DNA of 64,000 bases from Vogesella indigofera (GTDB lineage Bacteria > Pseudomonadota > Gammaproteobacteria > Burkholderiales > Chromobacteriaceae). Position 1 is the stretch's first letter. Each line of letters starts with the position of its first letter. The stretch spans positions 310,001 through 374,000 of the forward strand of contig NZ_RBID01000013.1 of assembly GCF_003633895.1 (NCBI RefSeq). The letters are read 5' to 3'. Below, piece after piece: positions 50,542-58,856 of the stretch. The notes below the pieces were generated by a model that saw only the letters and a program-made list of their open reading frames with translations, did not search any database and was not told where the DNA came from. A program made the translations under genes and the position numbers.

Positions 50542-51300
50542 ATGAAAACCCCACTTCTGGTGCTAACCATTGTCGCTGCCGGCCTGCTGGCCAGCACGGC
50601 CCAGGCCGCGCCGGCGCTGCGCATCGGCGTCGCCGATTCCGACTCCGCCCCGATCGTGGTACTGGCCGGCAGCCAGCTGGTCGGCGGGCTGTCGAAGGAG
50701 CTGGGCGAAGAGCTAGGGCGCACGCTGAAGGCACCGGTGGAGTTCATCGTGGTGTCGCGCAAGCGGGTGGAGATGTCGATCGACAACGGCAGCATCGACA
50801 TCGTGTGCAACACCAATCCGGCGTGGTATGTCGGCGCCTCGCGCGTCGGCTGGACGCGCGAGTTCTACCCGCAGATCGAACGGGTGATGTCGCTGAAGCC
50901 GCACCCGCGCACCATCGACAGCGTCGACGAGCTGGCCGGCCAGCGCATCGGCGTCATCGGCGGCTACCACTACACCACGGTGGAGCCGCTGTGGCAGGGC
51001 CAGCGCGCCACCCGCGTCAACCAGCCACGGCTGCCGCTGCTGATGCGCGCGCTGCAGACCGGCATGGTCGACGTGGTGATCAATTCCGAGCTGGAGATGA
51101 GCGCCTGGGCGCGCGCCAACCCGGCGCAGGCGGCCAATCTGCGGCTACACCCGCTGGTGGTGTCGGTGATGCCGACGCGCTGCGCGGTGTCGCCGGGCAG
51201 CCGCTACAGCGAGAGCCGGCTCGACCAGGCCATCGGCGAGATGGAACAAAACGGCAGCATCCGGCGTATCCTTGACCGCTATGAATGGAAAAACCGCTAA
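50542..51300 (+). CDS. Solute-binding (SBP_bac_3-like) periplasmic protein
   Basis: A 252-residue protein with a signal peptide (cleaved near AQAAPA). It carries the block SIDIVCNTNPAWYVGASR, which its downstream neighbour also has as QIDMVCNTNPAWW. The two are tandem paralogues that overlap by 20 bp. No permease adjoins. The start at 50542 is preferred over GTG 50533; no strong ribosome site is seen. Confidence 0.83.
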   Translation: MKTPLLVLTIVAAGLLASTAQAAPALRIGVADSDSAPIVVLAGSQLVGGLSKELGEELGRTLKAPVEFIVVSRKRVEMSIDNGSIDIVCNTNPAWYVGASRVGWTREFYPQIERVMSLKPHPRTIDSVDELAGQRIGVIGGYHYTTVEPLWQGQRATRVNQPRLPLLMRALQTGMVDVVINSELEMSAWARANPAQAANLRLHPLVVSVMPTRCAVSPGSRYSESRLDQAIGEMEQNGSIRRILDRYEWKNR

Positions 51301-52060
51301 ACGTTGGCCGCAACGGCTGGCCGGCGCACTGTGCCTGCTGGCCGTGACCCTGCCTGCCGCCGCCGACGACCACACCCTCACCGTCGGCGTCACCGAGAAC
51401 GACGCCGCGCCGTCGATGATCTTTTCCTACAGCCCGCAGCCGCAGCTGGACGGCGGGCTGTGGAAGGACCTGCTGGACAGCATCGCCCACCAGCTCGGCC
51501 AGCGCGTGCAGTACCTGCCGCTGGCGCGCAAGCGCATGGACAGCTACCTGCAGGGCGGCCAGATCGACATGGTATGCAACACCAACCCGGCGTGGTGGGA
51601 GGCGCCGGAACGCTTCCACTGGTCGCTGCCGCTGTCCGAGCAGGTGGAACGCTTCGTGTCGCCGCTGACGCTGCACGAACGCATCACCTCGCTGAGCCAG
51701 CTCAACGGCCGCCGCATCGGCACCGTGATCGGCTACCACTACCCGGCGCTGGCGCACGCCTTTGCCCACGGCGCGCAGCGCATCGACCAGCAGCAGGGCA
51801 ACCTGCAACTGCGCGCCGCCGCCAGCGGCGTGGTCGATGTCGCGGTGGTCGACGAGCTGAGCTTTGCCTGGTGGCTGAAAAACAACCTGCGCGAGGCGCA
51901 CCAGGTACAGCTGCAGCCGCTGGTGCTGTCGCGCATGCCTCTCAGCTGCGCGCTGTCGCGCCGCTCGCACCTGGCGCCGGCCAGCCTCAACCACGCGATC
52001 CGCACCCTGCAGCAGCAGGGCGTGCTGGCCGCCCGCCTCAAGCCCTACCAGGTGCCATGA
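51281..52060 (+). CDS. Solute-binding periplasmic protein, paralogue of the preceding gene
   Basis: A 259-residue protein with a signal peptide (cleaved near PAAADD) and the same VCNTNPAW and IGYHYP blocks as the gene before it. It starts inside that gene and ends overlapping yqiA (ATGA). Its N-terminus (GKTAKRWPQR) spans a GTTGGCCGCAA motif copy. It likely shares a ligand class with its paralogue; unknown which. Confidence 0.84.
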   Translation: MNGKTAKRWPQRLAGALCLLAVTLPAAADDHTLTVGVTENDAAPSMIFSYSPQPQLDGGLWKDLLDSIAHQLGQRVQYLPLARKRMDSYLQGGQIDMVCNTNPAWWEAPERFHWSLPLSEQVERFVSPLTLHERITSLSQLNGRRIGTVIGYHYPALAHAFAHGAQRIDQQQGNLQLRAAASGVVDVAVVDELSFAWWLKNNLREAHQVQLQPLVLSRMPLSCALSRRSHLAPASLNHAIRTLQQQGVLAARLKPYQVP

Positions 52061-52653
52061 GCCAGCGCTACCTGTACCTGCACGGCTTCCAGTCCGGCCC
52101 GCAATCGCTGAAGGCGCGCGAGACCGCCGCCTGGCTGCAGCAGCACCCGGCCGCCGGCCAGCTGCTGTGTCCGCAGCTGTCGCCGTATCCGGCGCAGGCG
52201 ATGCAGCAGCTGCAGTTGCTGATCGCGCAGCAGCAGCCGACGGCGCTGATCGGCAGCTCGCTGGGCGGCTTTTACGCCACCGCGCTCGCCGAGCAACACC
52301 GGCTGCCGGCGGTACTGATCAACCCGGCGATCTGGCCGGAGCGCGAGTTGCAGCACTTCCTCGGCCCGCTGCACAACCCGTACACCGGCGAGCACTACCG
52401 CCTCGGCCGCGAGCACATGCAGCAGCTGGTGGCGATGCGGCCAGCGCGGCTGACCCCGGCGCGCTACTACCTGCTGCTGGGCACGGCCGACGCGGTGCTG
52501 GACTGGCGCGAGGCGGTGCGCCACTACGCCGGCGCCCGCCAGCTGGTACGCAACGGCGACGACCACCGCCTGCAGGCGTGGCCGCAGCTGCTGCCCGGCG
52601 TGGCGCGCTTTGTCGACGACTACTACCGCCGCCAGGCGTCGGCCGCCGGCTAA
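52057..52653 (+). CDS. yqiA: YqiA-like esterase
   Basis: A 198-residue alpha/beta hydrolase with YLHGFQSGPQSLKA at the start and nucleophile motif GSSLGGFYA (Ser near residue 69). Asp and His of the triad are in TADAVLDW and NGDDHRL. It hydrolyses small acyl esters; the biological substrate is not known. It overlaps the preceding gene (ATGA). The repeat element with a nested insert begins 6 nt after its stop. Confidence 0.87.
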   Translation: MSQRYLYLHGFQSGPQSLKARETAAWLQQHPAAGQLLCPQLSPYPAQAMQQLQLLIAQQQPTALIGSSLGGFYATALAEQHRLPAVLINPAIWPERELQHFLGPLHNPYTGEHYRLGREHMQQLVAMRPARLTPARYYLLLGTADAVLDWREAVRHYAGARQLVRNGDDHRLQAWPQLLPGVARFVDDYYRRQASAAG

Positions 52654-52659
52654 GCGCGT

Positions 52660-52922
52660 GTTCCCGATCTCGCGCGCACACGCGAGGCAAGGCGAAAACC
52701 GGGGGCGCAGCGTTTAGAACCGCTAACAAAACCCCTGATCCTGCGTTGCGCCTCCTTGCCGTACGACTTGTACTGTCTGCGTCGGCGCGCCTTGGCTCAG
52801 GTGCTCTGCGAGGTTTTGTTAGCGGCTCTTAGCTGGAGATAAACCCGCAGCCGAAGCCGTTTTCAACGCGGTATCGCCCCATCGGGATCCCCCATCAGGA
52901 TTAAGTGCAGCAGATCGTGCAC
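52660..52922. repeat. Stop-codon-linked inverted-end element, copy 7, interrupted
   Basis: Left end GTTCCCGATCT (52660), right end AGATCGTGCAC (to 52922). Between GCGTTTA and GCTGGAGATAAACC, which are contiguous in copy 8, lies a 113-bp insert. It starts 6 nt after the yqiA stop. Confidence 0.9.
52717..52829. repeat. 113-bp TA-flanked element, copy 2, nested
   Basis: Ends GAACCGCTAACAAAACC and GGTTTTGTTAGCGGCTC are near-perfect inverted repeats. TA is present on both sides (52715-52716 and 52830-52831) but once in the uninterrupted host element, so TA is the duplicated target. No coding capacity. The other copy is at 15355-15467. Confidence 0.92.
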
Positions 52923-53009
52923 AGGCTCTGGCGAACACTGTGTTCCCCCGCGCCATGCGCGCTTTGCGGCACACTGCCGCTGTTACCGACCCCACGCTCC
53001 GGAGGCCCC

Positions 53010-53984
53010 ATGAACCTGACCATCCGCCTGTCGCACTGCGGCGGCCCCGATGTCCTGCGCGCCGAACAGGCCGCCATCCCCGCACCGGCCGCCGGTGAAG
53101 TGCTGCTGCGCCACACCGCCATCGGCGTCAACTTCATCGACACCTACTACCGCAGCGGGCTGTATCCGCTGCCGCTGCCGTCCGGGCTTGGCTCCGAGGC
53201 CGCCGGCGTGGTGGCGGCGGTCGGCGACGGCGTCAGCCACCTGCAGGTCGGCGACCGCGTCGCCTACGCCGGTGGCGCACAGGGCGCCTACAGCCAGTAC
53301 CGCACGCTGCCGGCGGCGCTGCTGGTGAAGCTGCCGGACGACATCGCCGACGACACCGCCGCCTGCGTGATGCTGCAGGGCATGACCGTGGAGTACCTGA
53401 TCCGCCGCACCTACGCGGTGGAAGCCGGCCAGACCGTGCTGTGGCACGCCGCCGCCGGCGGCGTCGGCCAGATCGCGGTGCAGTGGCTCAGCTCGCTGGG
53501 CGTCAACGTGATCGGCACCGTCGGCAGCGCCGACAAGGCCGCCATCGCGCTGCGGCTGGGCTGCAAGCAGGTGATCAACTACCGCGAGGAAGACGTGGTG
53601 GCGCGGGTGCGCGAGCTGACCGGCGGCCGCGGCGTGCCGGTGGTGTACGACTCGGTGGGCAAGGACACCTTCGAGATGTCGCTGGACAGCCTCGCGCCGC
53701 GCGGCATGCTGGTCAGCTTCGGCAACGCCTCCGGCGCGGTGCCGCCGTTCGCGCCGCTGCTGCTGTCGCAGAAGGGCTCGCTGTTCTTCACCCGCCCCAA
53801 GCTGGGCGACTACGTGGCTACCCGCGCCGAGCTGGAAACCAGCGCCGAGGCACTGTTCGAACGCATCCGCGCCGGCGCGGTGAAGGTGCAGCCGTCGGCG
53901 CGCTACGCGCTGGCCGATGCGGCGCAGGCACACGCCGACCTGGAAGCGCGGCGCACGACCGGCTCTCTCATCCTGCTGCCCTGA
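53010..53984 (+). CDS. qor: NADPH:quinone oxidoreductase (zeta-crystallin type)
   Basis: A 324-residue medium-chain dehydrogenase without structural zinc. GVNFIDTYYRSGLYP and the nucleotide-binding AAAGGVGQIAVQWLSSLG (Rossmann) match bacterial QorA. It reduces quinones using NADPH. The start at 53010 is fixed by GGAGG at 53001-53005. A repeat element begins 6 nt after its stop. Confidence 0.93.
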   Translation: MNLTIRLSHCGGPDVLRAEQAAIPAPAAGEVLLRHTAIGVNFIDTYYRSGLYPLPLPSGLGSEAAGVVAAVGDGVSHLQVGDRVAYAGGAQGAYSQYRTLPAALLVKLPDDIADDTAACVMLQGMTVEYLIRRTYAVEAGQTVLWHAAAGGVGQIAVQWLSSLGVNVIGTVGSADKAAIALRLGCKQVINYREEDVVARVRELTGGRGVPVVYDSVGKDTFEMSLDSLAPRGMLVSFGNASGAVPPFAPLLLSQKGSLFFTRPKLGDYVATRAELETSAEALFERIRAGAVKVQPSARYALADAAQAHADLEARRTTGSLILLP

Positions 53985-53990
53985 GAACCT

Positions 53991-54120
53991 GTTCACGATC
54001 TGCTGCGCTTCGTGAAACGTTACACGGTGAGTACGGCTTCGGCATGCTGGTTTATCTCCAGCTAAACGCCGCGCCCCTCGGTTTTCGCCTTGTCTCGCGT
54101 GAGCTCGCGAGATCGTGAAC
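53991..54120. repeat. Stop-codon-linked inverted-end element, copy 8
   Basis: Perfect ends GTTCACGATCT (53991) and AGATCGTGAAC (to 54120). TGAGAACCT precedes the left end exactly as in copy 3. Its interior is uninterrupted and shows the host sequence into which the 113-bp element was inserted in copy 7. Confidence 0.92.
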
Positions 54121-54150
54121 ACGTCCTGAGCGCGACGCTTGCGGACGACA

Positions 54151-54184
54151 AAAAGGTTGGCCGCATCGCTGCGGCCAACCTTTT
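54151..54184. terminator. 15-bp hairpin from an inverted GGTTGGCCGCA pair
   Basis: AAAAGGTTGGCCGCA and TGCGGCCAACCTTTT pair across TCGC, between convergent genes. A- and T-runs suit both strands. Confidence 0.88.
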
Positions 54185-54204
54185 CCTTGTGTCACTGTCC
54201 CAGC

Positions 54205-54528
54205 CTAGTCGCGCTCGGCGTCCTGCTGCTGACGCCAGCGCTGGTGGCGCGACGGTTTGTCGCGTCGCTCCGGGCGCGGGCCGCGCTCGGCGCCGTCGCC
54301 ATCCGGCGGCAGGTAGTGCCAGCGGCGCAGCCGTTTCAGCGCCCGCGCCTCTTCCCGCGTCAGCTCGCCGCGCTCCACCGCCTCGCGCAGGCGCAGGTCG
54401 CGCAGGCGATGCGGTGGCGCCGCCTCGGCCTGCCACGCGGGCGGGCCGTTGTCGGCGCGCCAGGGCGGGGCCGCCAGCGCGCTGTTGCCGGCCAGCAGCG
54501 CCAGCAGGAGCAGGAAAAGGGCTTTCAT
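54205..54528 (-). CDS. Small exported basic protein
   Basis: A 107-residue protein with a signal peptide (cleaved near ALAAPP) and a charged helix (REAVERGELTREEARALKRL) resembling a SHOCT/Spy-like helical hairpin. It ends in an Arg/Gln-rich tail. Function unknown. It lies downstream of the Spy-like gene in the same direction and may share its envelope-stress context. Confidence 0.65.
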   Translation of the reverse strand: MKALFLLLLALLAGNSALAAPPWRADNGPPAWQAEAAPPHRLRDLRLREAVERGELTREEARALKRLRRWHYLPPDGDGAERGPRPERRDKPSRHQRWRQQQDAERD

Positions 54529-54598
54529 GGGTGCATTTTATCCTGCACACCGCGCGGCGGCCATGCCGGCAGCGGCGGTGTGCTCAAAGGTCCCCGGA

Positions 54599-55003
54599 TC
54601 AGTTGCCTTTGGCGGCAGGCGGGGTCGCCTGCACACCGCAATGCGCGTCACCGCGATGATGGCGCATCTTGTGGCCACCGTACTGCTTGCCGGCCACCGC
54701 TTCCGGCCACGCCTCGCGCTTGGCGGTGCGCTCGTTGTTGGCGATCAAGGCCTTGGTCTTGGCCTGCAGCTGCTCGTGCAGCTTCTGCATCTGCGCGTGC
54801 GCGGCGTCGCGTTCCTTCTTCAGCTGGCCCAGCTCGGCGTCGGTCAGCGCGCCGGACATCACCGCCTCGTGGTAGGCGCGCATGTTCTGGCGCATTTCCT
54901 CGCGCTGCGGCTTGCCGTCGCCACCAAAGGCGAAAGCAGTCAGCGATACGCCAGCCAGCAGGCTGGCGAGCAGGGTCACGGCAACGGTACGTTTGGCATT
55001 CAT
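54599..55003 (-). CDS. Spy/CpxP-like periplasmic protein
   Basis: A 134-residue protein with a signal peptide (cleaved near AFAFGG). A helical, charged middle (REEMRQNMRAYHEAVMSG, LTDAELGQLKKERDAAHAQM) has the LTxxQ-like spacing of Spy and CpxP chaperones, and the C-terminus is His-rich. It likely protects envelope proteins. It is divergent from ompR, with a tandem regulator-like box between them. Confidence 0.7.
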   Translation of the reverse strand: MNAKRTVAVTLLASLLAGVSLTAFAFGGDGKPQREEMRQNMRAYHEAVMSGALTDAELGQLKKERDAAHAQMQKLHEQLQAKTKALIANNERTAKREAWPEAVAGKQYGGHKMRHHRGDAHCGVQATPPAAKGN

Positions 55004-55091
55004 GGTCAGACTCCTCGGTTACGACATCAAAGGGGATGAGCTGACTGTACGTGGCAGGTTTTGCGCGGGTATTGCCGCCGCGGCGGCAAGT

Positions 55092-55106
55092 GTTAATAGG
55101 TGTTAA
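55092..55106. promoter_or_regulatory. Candidate response-regulator box GTTAA-N5-GTTAA
   Basis: Direct GTTAA repeats at 55092-55096 and 55102-55106, with a third at 55120-55124, lie between the Spy-like gene and ompR. OmpR-family proteins bind tandem half-sites of this spacing, so autoregulation and control of the Spy-like gene are plausible. Confidence 0.45.
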
Positions 55107-55199
55107 CCACCGCCGCCGCGTTAACGGCTGTTCATATCCGGGCTGACTTGGCGCGGCAGGCGCGTTACGCTTGGCAGATAAAGACTCGGGATGTGACGG

Positions 55200-55934
55200 A
55201 TGGAAAACCACAAGATACTGGTCGTCGACGACGATGTGCGCCTGCGCGAGCTGCTGCAGCGCTACCTCGCGCAGCAGGGCTTCAGCGTCGATACGCTGCC
55301 GGACGCGCGCGACCTGGACCGCAAGCTGGCGCGCAACCGCCCGGACCTGCTGGTGCTGGACGTGATGATGCCCGGCGACGACGGGCTGGCGGTGGTGCGT
55401 CGCCTGCGCGCGCAGGGCGAGCAGATCCCGGTGATCATGCTCACCGCGCGCGGCGAGGACATCGACCGCATCCTCGGCCTGGAAATGGGCGCCGACGACT
55501 ACCTGGCCAAGCCGTTCAACCCGCGCGAGCTGGCGGCGCGCATCCACGCGGTGCTGCGCCGCCACGCGCAGACGCCGGTGGTGATGGCGCAGCACGACGA
55601 CGCCGACGAGGTGCTCGGCTTCGGCCGCTGCGAGCTGCACCCGGCGCGGCGCGAGCTGCTGCGCGACGGCCAGCCGGTGGCGCTGACCACCGCCGAGTAC
55701 GCGGTGCTGCTGGCGCTGGCCAGCCACCCGCGGCGGCCGCTGACGCGCGAACAGCTGATGGAGCTGGCGCTGGGCAAGGGCGGCGGCGAATCGCAGGATC
55801 GCAGCATCGACGTGCACATCTCGCGGCTGCGCAAGCTGATTGAGGACGGCGACGGCGCGCCGCGCTACCTGCAGACGGTGTGGGGCTACGGCTACGTGTT
55901 CGTGCCGGACGGCAAGGCAAGGGAAGCGACATGA
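55200..55934 (+). CDS. ompR: OmpR response regulator
   Basis: A 244-residue regulator with a receiver domain (phospho-acceptor Asp54 in LVLDVMMPG, Lys104 in AKPFNPREL) and an OmpR winged helix (DRSIDVHISRLRKLIED, TVWGYGYVF). The receiver follows E. coli OmpR closely. It should respond to envelope osmotic or stress cues through the downstream kinase, with which it overlaps (ATGA). Confidence 0.93.
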   Translation: MENHKILVVDDDVRLRELLQRYLAQQGFSVDTLPDARDLDRKLARNRPDLLVLDVMMPGDDGLAVVRRLRAQGEQIPVIMLTARGEDIDRILGLEMGADDYLAKPFNPRELAARIHAVLRRHAQTPVVMAQHDDADEVLGFGRCELHPARRELLRDGQPVALTTAEYAVLLALASHPRRPLTREQLMELALGKGGGESQDRSIDVHISRLRKLIEDGDGAPRYLQTVWGYGYVFVPDGKAREAT

Positions 55935-57238
55935 GCCTGGCGCGCTTCGGCGGCACGCTGTTCCTGCGCCTGGCGGCGCTGGTGGTGCTGGCGGTGCTGG
56001 CCAGCCAGGTGTTCACGCTGTGGCTGACCGAACAACAGAAAAGCGCGCTGCTGGCGCGGCAGCTGTACGCGCAGGTGCTGGACACGCTGGCCGACTACGA
56101 GGAAGCGCTCGACCGGCTGCCGGCGGCGGAGCGCGACGCCTTCCTGCTGCGCAACAACCTGCCCGGCCTGCCGCGGCTGCTGCCGCTGGCACAGGCGCCG
56201 GCGCAGACCTTTCCCGCGCCCGCCGTCGCCAACCCGCTGCAAGAATGGCTGAGCAGTGCCGTCGGCGAGCCGGTCAGCGTGCGCATGAGCCGCGCCGAAC
56301 GCCGCGAGCTGTGGATCAAGGTGCCGGTGCTGGACAGCCACTACTGGCTGGTGATGCCGCTGCGCCGCTACCTGCCGCCGGCGCTGCAGCCGACGCTGCA
56401 AGCCGCCGGGCTGGTGGCGCTGCTGTCGGTGCTGGCCGCCTTTGCGCTGGCGTGGCGCACCACGCGGCCGCTGAGCCGGCTGGCCAATGCCGCGCGCCAT
56501 CTCGAAGCCGGGCGCATGCCGCAGGCGGTGCCGGTCAGCGGCCCGCGCGAGGTGCGCGACGTGATCGAGCGCTTCAACACCATGGCGCTGGCACTGGACA
56601 AGGCCGCCAGCGAACGGCGGCTGATGCTGGCCGGGCTGTCGCACGACCTGCGCACGCCGCTGACGCGGCTGAAGCTGGCAGTGGAGCTGCAGGACGACCT
56701 CGGCGACAAGCCGGGCATGCTCAACGACATCGACGAGCTGTCGCGCATCGTCGGCCAGTTCATCGACTTCGCGCGCAGCGAGGAAACGCGGCCGCTGACG
56801 CCGCTGGCGCTGGGCGAGCTGATCGACAACGTGCTGACCAAGTTCCGCCGCGACGACATGGACGTCGCCTGGCAGCGCCGCGACGCCACCATCAACGGCG
56901 ACGCGCTGGCGCTGCAGCGGCTGCTGTCCAACCTGCTGGAAAACGCGCGCCGCTACGGCCGCGCGCCGTTTAGCGTCAGCCTGCAGCCCGGCGATCGCCA
57001 CTGCGAGCTGCGCGTGCACGACCACGGCGCCGGCATCGCGCCAGAGTTGCAGCAGGCGGCGCTGACGCCGTTTGAAAGGTTGGCCGCACACCGCGGCAGC
57101 GACGGCGGCAGCGGCCTCGGCCTCGCCATCGTCAGCCGCGTGGTGGCGCAGCACGGCGGCAGCCTGCACTTCGACTACCCGCCGGACGGCGGCTTCGCGG
57201 TGGTGATCACGCTGCCGACCCTGGCCGACGCCGGCTGA
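55931..57238 (+). CDS. envZ: EnvZ-like sensor histidine kinase
   Basis: A 435-residue kinase with two membrane segments (about 12-32 and 158-176) flanking a periplasmic domain, then a HAMP domain. The H box is LSHDLRTPLTRLK with phospho-acceptor His238, and the ATPase domain has a DHGAGIAP N/G box and GSGLGLAIV. It phosphorylates OmpR. A motif copy is read as FERLAAHRG in the ATP lid. A terminator follows. Confidence 0.92.
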   Translation: MSLARFGGTLFLRLAALVVLAVLASQVFTLWLTEQQKSALLARQLYAQVLDTLADYEEALDRLPAAERDAFLLRNNLPGLPRLLPLAQAPAQTFPAPAVANPLQEWLSSAVGEPVSVRMSRAERRELWIKVPVLDSHYWLVMPLRRYLPPALQPTLQAAGLVALLSVLAAFALAWRTTRPLSRLANAARHLEAGRMPQAVPVSGPREVRDVIERFNTMALALDKAASERRLMLAGLSHDLRTPLTRLKLAVELQDDLGDKPGMLNDIDELSRIVGQFIDFARSEETRPLTPLALGELIDNVLTKFRRDDMDVAWQRRDATINGDALALQRLLSNLLENARRYGRAPFSVSLQPGDRHCELRVHDHGAGIAPELQQAALTPFERLAAHRGSDGGSGLGLAIVSRVVAQHGGSLHFDYPPDGGFAVVITLPTLADAG

Positions 57239-57261
57239 GGCCGCGCGCTGTGCGCAAACAA

Positions 57262-57287
57262 AAACCGGCCGAAGTGGCCGGTTTTTT
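57262..57287. terminator. Terminator of ompR-envZ
   Basis: AAACCGGCC/GGCCGGTTT stem with A-run and T-run on either side, so it may serve both strands; the DUF2892 gene faces it. Confidence 0.9.
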
Positions 57288-57306
57288 CATGGTGCTAACG
57301 GAGCGC

Positions 57307-57498
57307 TTACGACTTGTGCTTGCAGGTATTGATGCCCAGCATCGCGTACGGCGGACACCAGCCGAACACGCCGGTGGCGACCGGCACCAGCCCCAGCAGC
57401 GCCCACGGCGACGCCGGGCCAATGAAGGCGAGGCTGGTGATCGCCAGTCCCACCACGATGCGGATCACGCGTTCGGTATTGCCGATATTCTGTTTCAT
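57307..57498 (-). CDS. DUF2892 small membrane protein
   Basis: A 63-residue protein, MKQNIGNTERVIRIVVGLAI onward, with two membrane segments and the family marks NIGxxER, GLVPVATGVFGWCP and CK near the C-terminus. DUF2892 members resemble the membrane part of YgaP sulfurtransferases; function unknown. It stands alone before AT-rich DNA. Confidence 0.88.
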   Translation of the reverse strand: MKQNIGNTERVIRIVVGLAITSLAFIGPASPWALLGLVPVATGVFGWCPPYAMLGINTCKHKS

Positions 57499-57569
57499 CG
57501 CCCTGCTCCTTGTTGTCGATAATTCATTATATTCATATATAAATTATTTTCCAATATACAAATTGCAAG

Positions 57570-57986
57570 TCAGTTGCCATCGCGGCGGCGGCCGCGGCCA
57601 AGCAGCCACGGCGCCAGCAGCAGCACCAGCATGCCCAGCCCGAGATAACCGCCGGCGCGCGGATCGTAATCCGCCAGCAGCCGCTCAGGCGGGTAACCCA
57701 GCAGCGTGCCGAGGCCGAACTCGAACAGCAGCATCAGCAGCAACCACAGCGCACCGGCCTGCAGCTGTTGCGCCGGCGTGCGCAGCCGCAACCAGCGCCG
57801 CGTGGCCCAGGTAAGCAGCAGGATCAGCAGTGCGCCGCTGACCACCCCCAGCTGCCGCGCCGGCAGCTCGCCCAGCCACGGCACCAGCCACAACTGGCGC
57901 AGCACGCCCTGCAGCGTCTCCACGGCCACGATCAGCCCCCACACCGCCAGCACCCGCCGCCAGCGCACGCCGTTTCCTTTTGCCAT
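57570..57986 (-). CDS. Hypothetical membrane protein, four segments
   Basis: A 138-residue Leu/Trp-rich protein with four predicted membrane segments and a basic C-terminus (GRGRRRDGN). I recognise no family. It starts at the base next to the EamA gene's stop and is probably co-transcribed with it. Confidence 0.6.
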   Translation of the reverse strand: MAKGNGVRWRRVLAVWGLIVAVETLQGVLRQLWLVPWLGELPARQLGVVSGALLILLLTWATRRWLRLRTPAQQLQAGALWLLLMLLFEFGLGTLLGYPPERLLADYDPRAGGYLGLGMLVLLLAPWLLGRGRRRDGN

Positions 57987-58856
57987 TCAGCTACGGCGCT
58001 GCCAGCCCAGCAGCAACACCCCGGCCAGGATCAGCACGCCGCCGGCCAGCATCGCCGCACTCACCACCTCGCCCAGCCACAGCGAGCCCCACAGCACGCC
58101 GAACACCGGCACCAGATAGGTAACGCTGCTGGCGCGGGTGGCGCCCAGCTTCTCGATCAGGCGGTAAAAGATCACGTAGGCAAACGCGGTGCAGGCCAGC
58201 GCCAGCAGCAATACCGCGCCCCACACCGTGGCCGTCGGCATCTGCGACGGCCAGCTCCACAACGCCAGCGGCAACAGCAGGATGGCGCCGGACGCCAGGC
58301 TGCCGGTTGCCGTCACCAGCGGCGGCAGCCCCGGCAGCCAGCGCTTGGCCATGTGCCCGGACCAGCCGTAGCAGGCGGTGGCCGCCAGCATCGCCAGCAC
58401 CGGCAGCGCGCTGTCCAGCCCGAACGCCGCGCCGCGGCCGAGCGTCAGCACCAGCACCCCGGCCAGCCCCAGCGCCAGCCCGGCGGCACGCTGCCGCGTC
58501 ATCGCCTCGCCGGCCAGCGGCATCGCCCACAGCGCGGTCATCAACGGCGTGGTGGCGTTCAGCACCGACGCCACCCCGGCCGGCAACGTCAGCGTCGCCC
58601 ACGCGATCAGGCAGAACGGCAGCGCCGACAGGAACACACCGACCACCGCGATCGCCCGCCCGTGCTGCCGCCACAGCGCGAAACCGCCGGGCAGCCACCC
58701 CAACAGCGGCAACAAGGCCAGCGTCGCCACGCCTAGGCGCAACGCGATCAGCGGAAACGGCCCCAGCACCGGCACCGCCACGCGCATGAACAGGAAGGAC
58801 GCCCCCCACATCGCCGCCAGCAGCAGCAACCACAACCAGTCGCGCGGCGTCGTCAT
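57987..58856 (-). CDS. EamA family transporter
   Basis: A 289-residue protein with ten membrane segments in two EamA (DMT) repeats: ALRLGVATLALLPLLGWLPG in the first and YLVPVFGVLWGSLWLGE in the second. Likely an exporter of small metabolites; substrate unknown. The hypothetical four-segment protein gene follows without a gap. Confidence 0.9.
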   Translation of the reverse strand: MTTPRDWLWLLLLAAMWGASFLFMRVAVPVLGPFPLIALRLGVATLALLPLLGWLPGGFALWRQHGRAIAVVGVFLSALPFCLIAWATLTLPAGVASVLNATTPLMTALWAMPLAGEAMTRQRAAGLALGLAGVLVLTLGRGAAFGLDSALPVLAMLAATACYGWSGHMAKRWLPGLPPLVTATGSLASGAILLLPLALWSWPSQMPTATVWGAVLLLALACTAFAYVIFYRLIEKLGATRASSVTYLVPVFGVLWGSLWLGEVVSAAMLAGGVLILAGVLLLGWQRRS

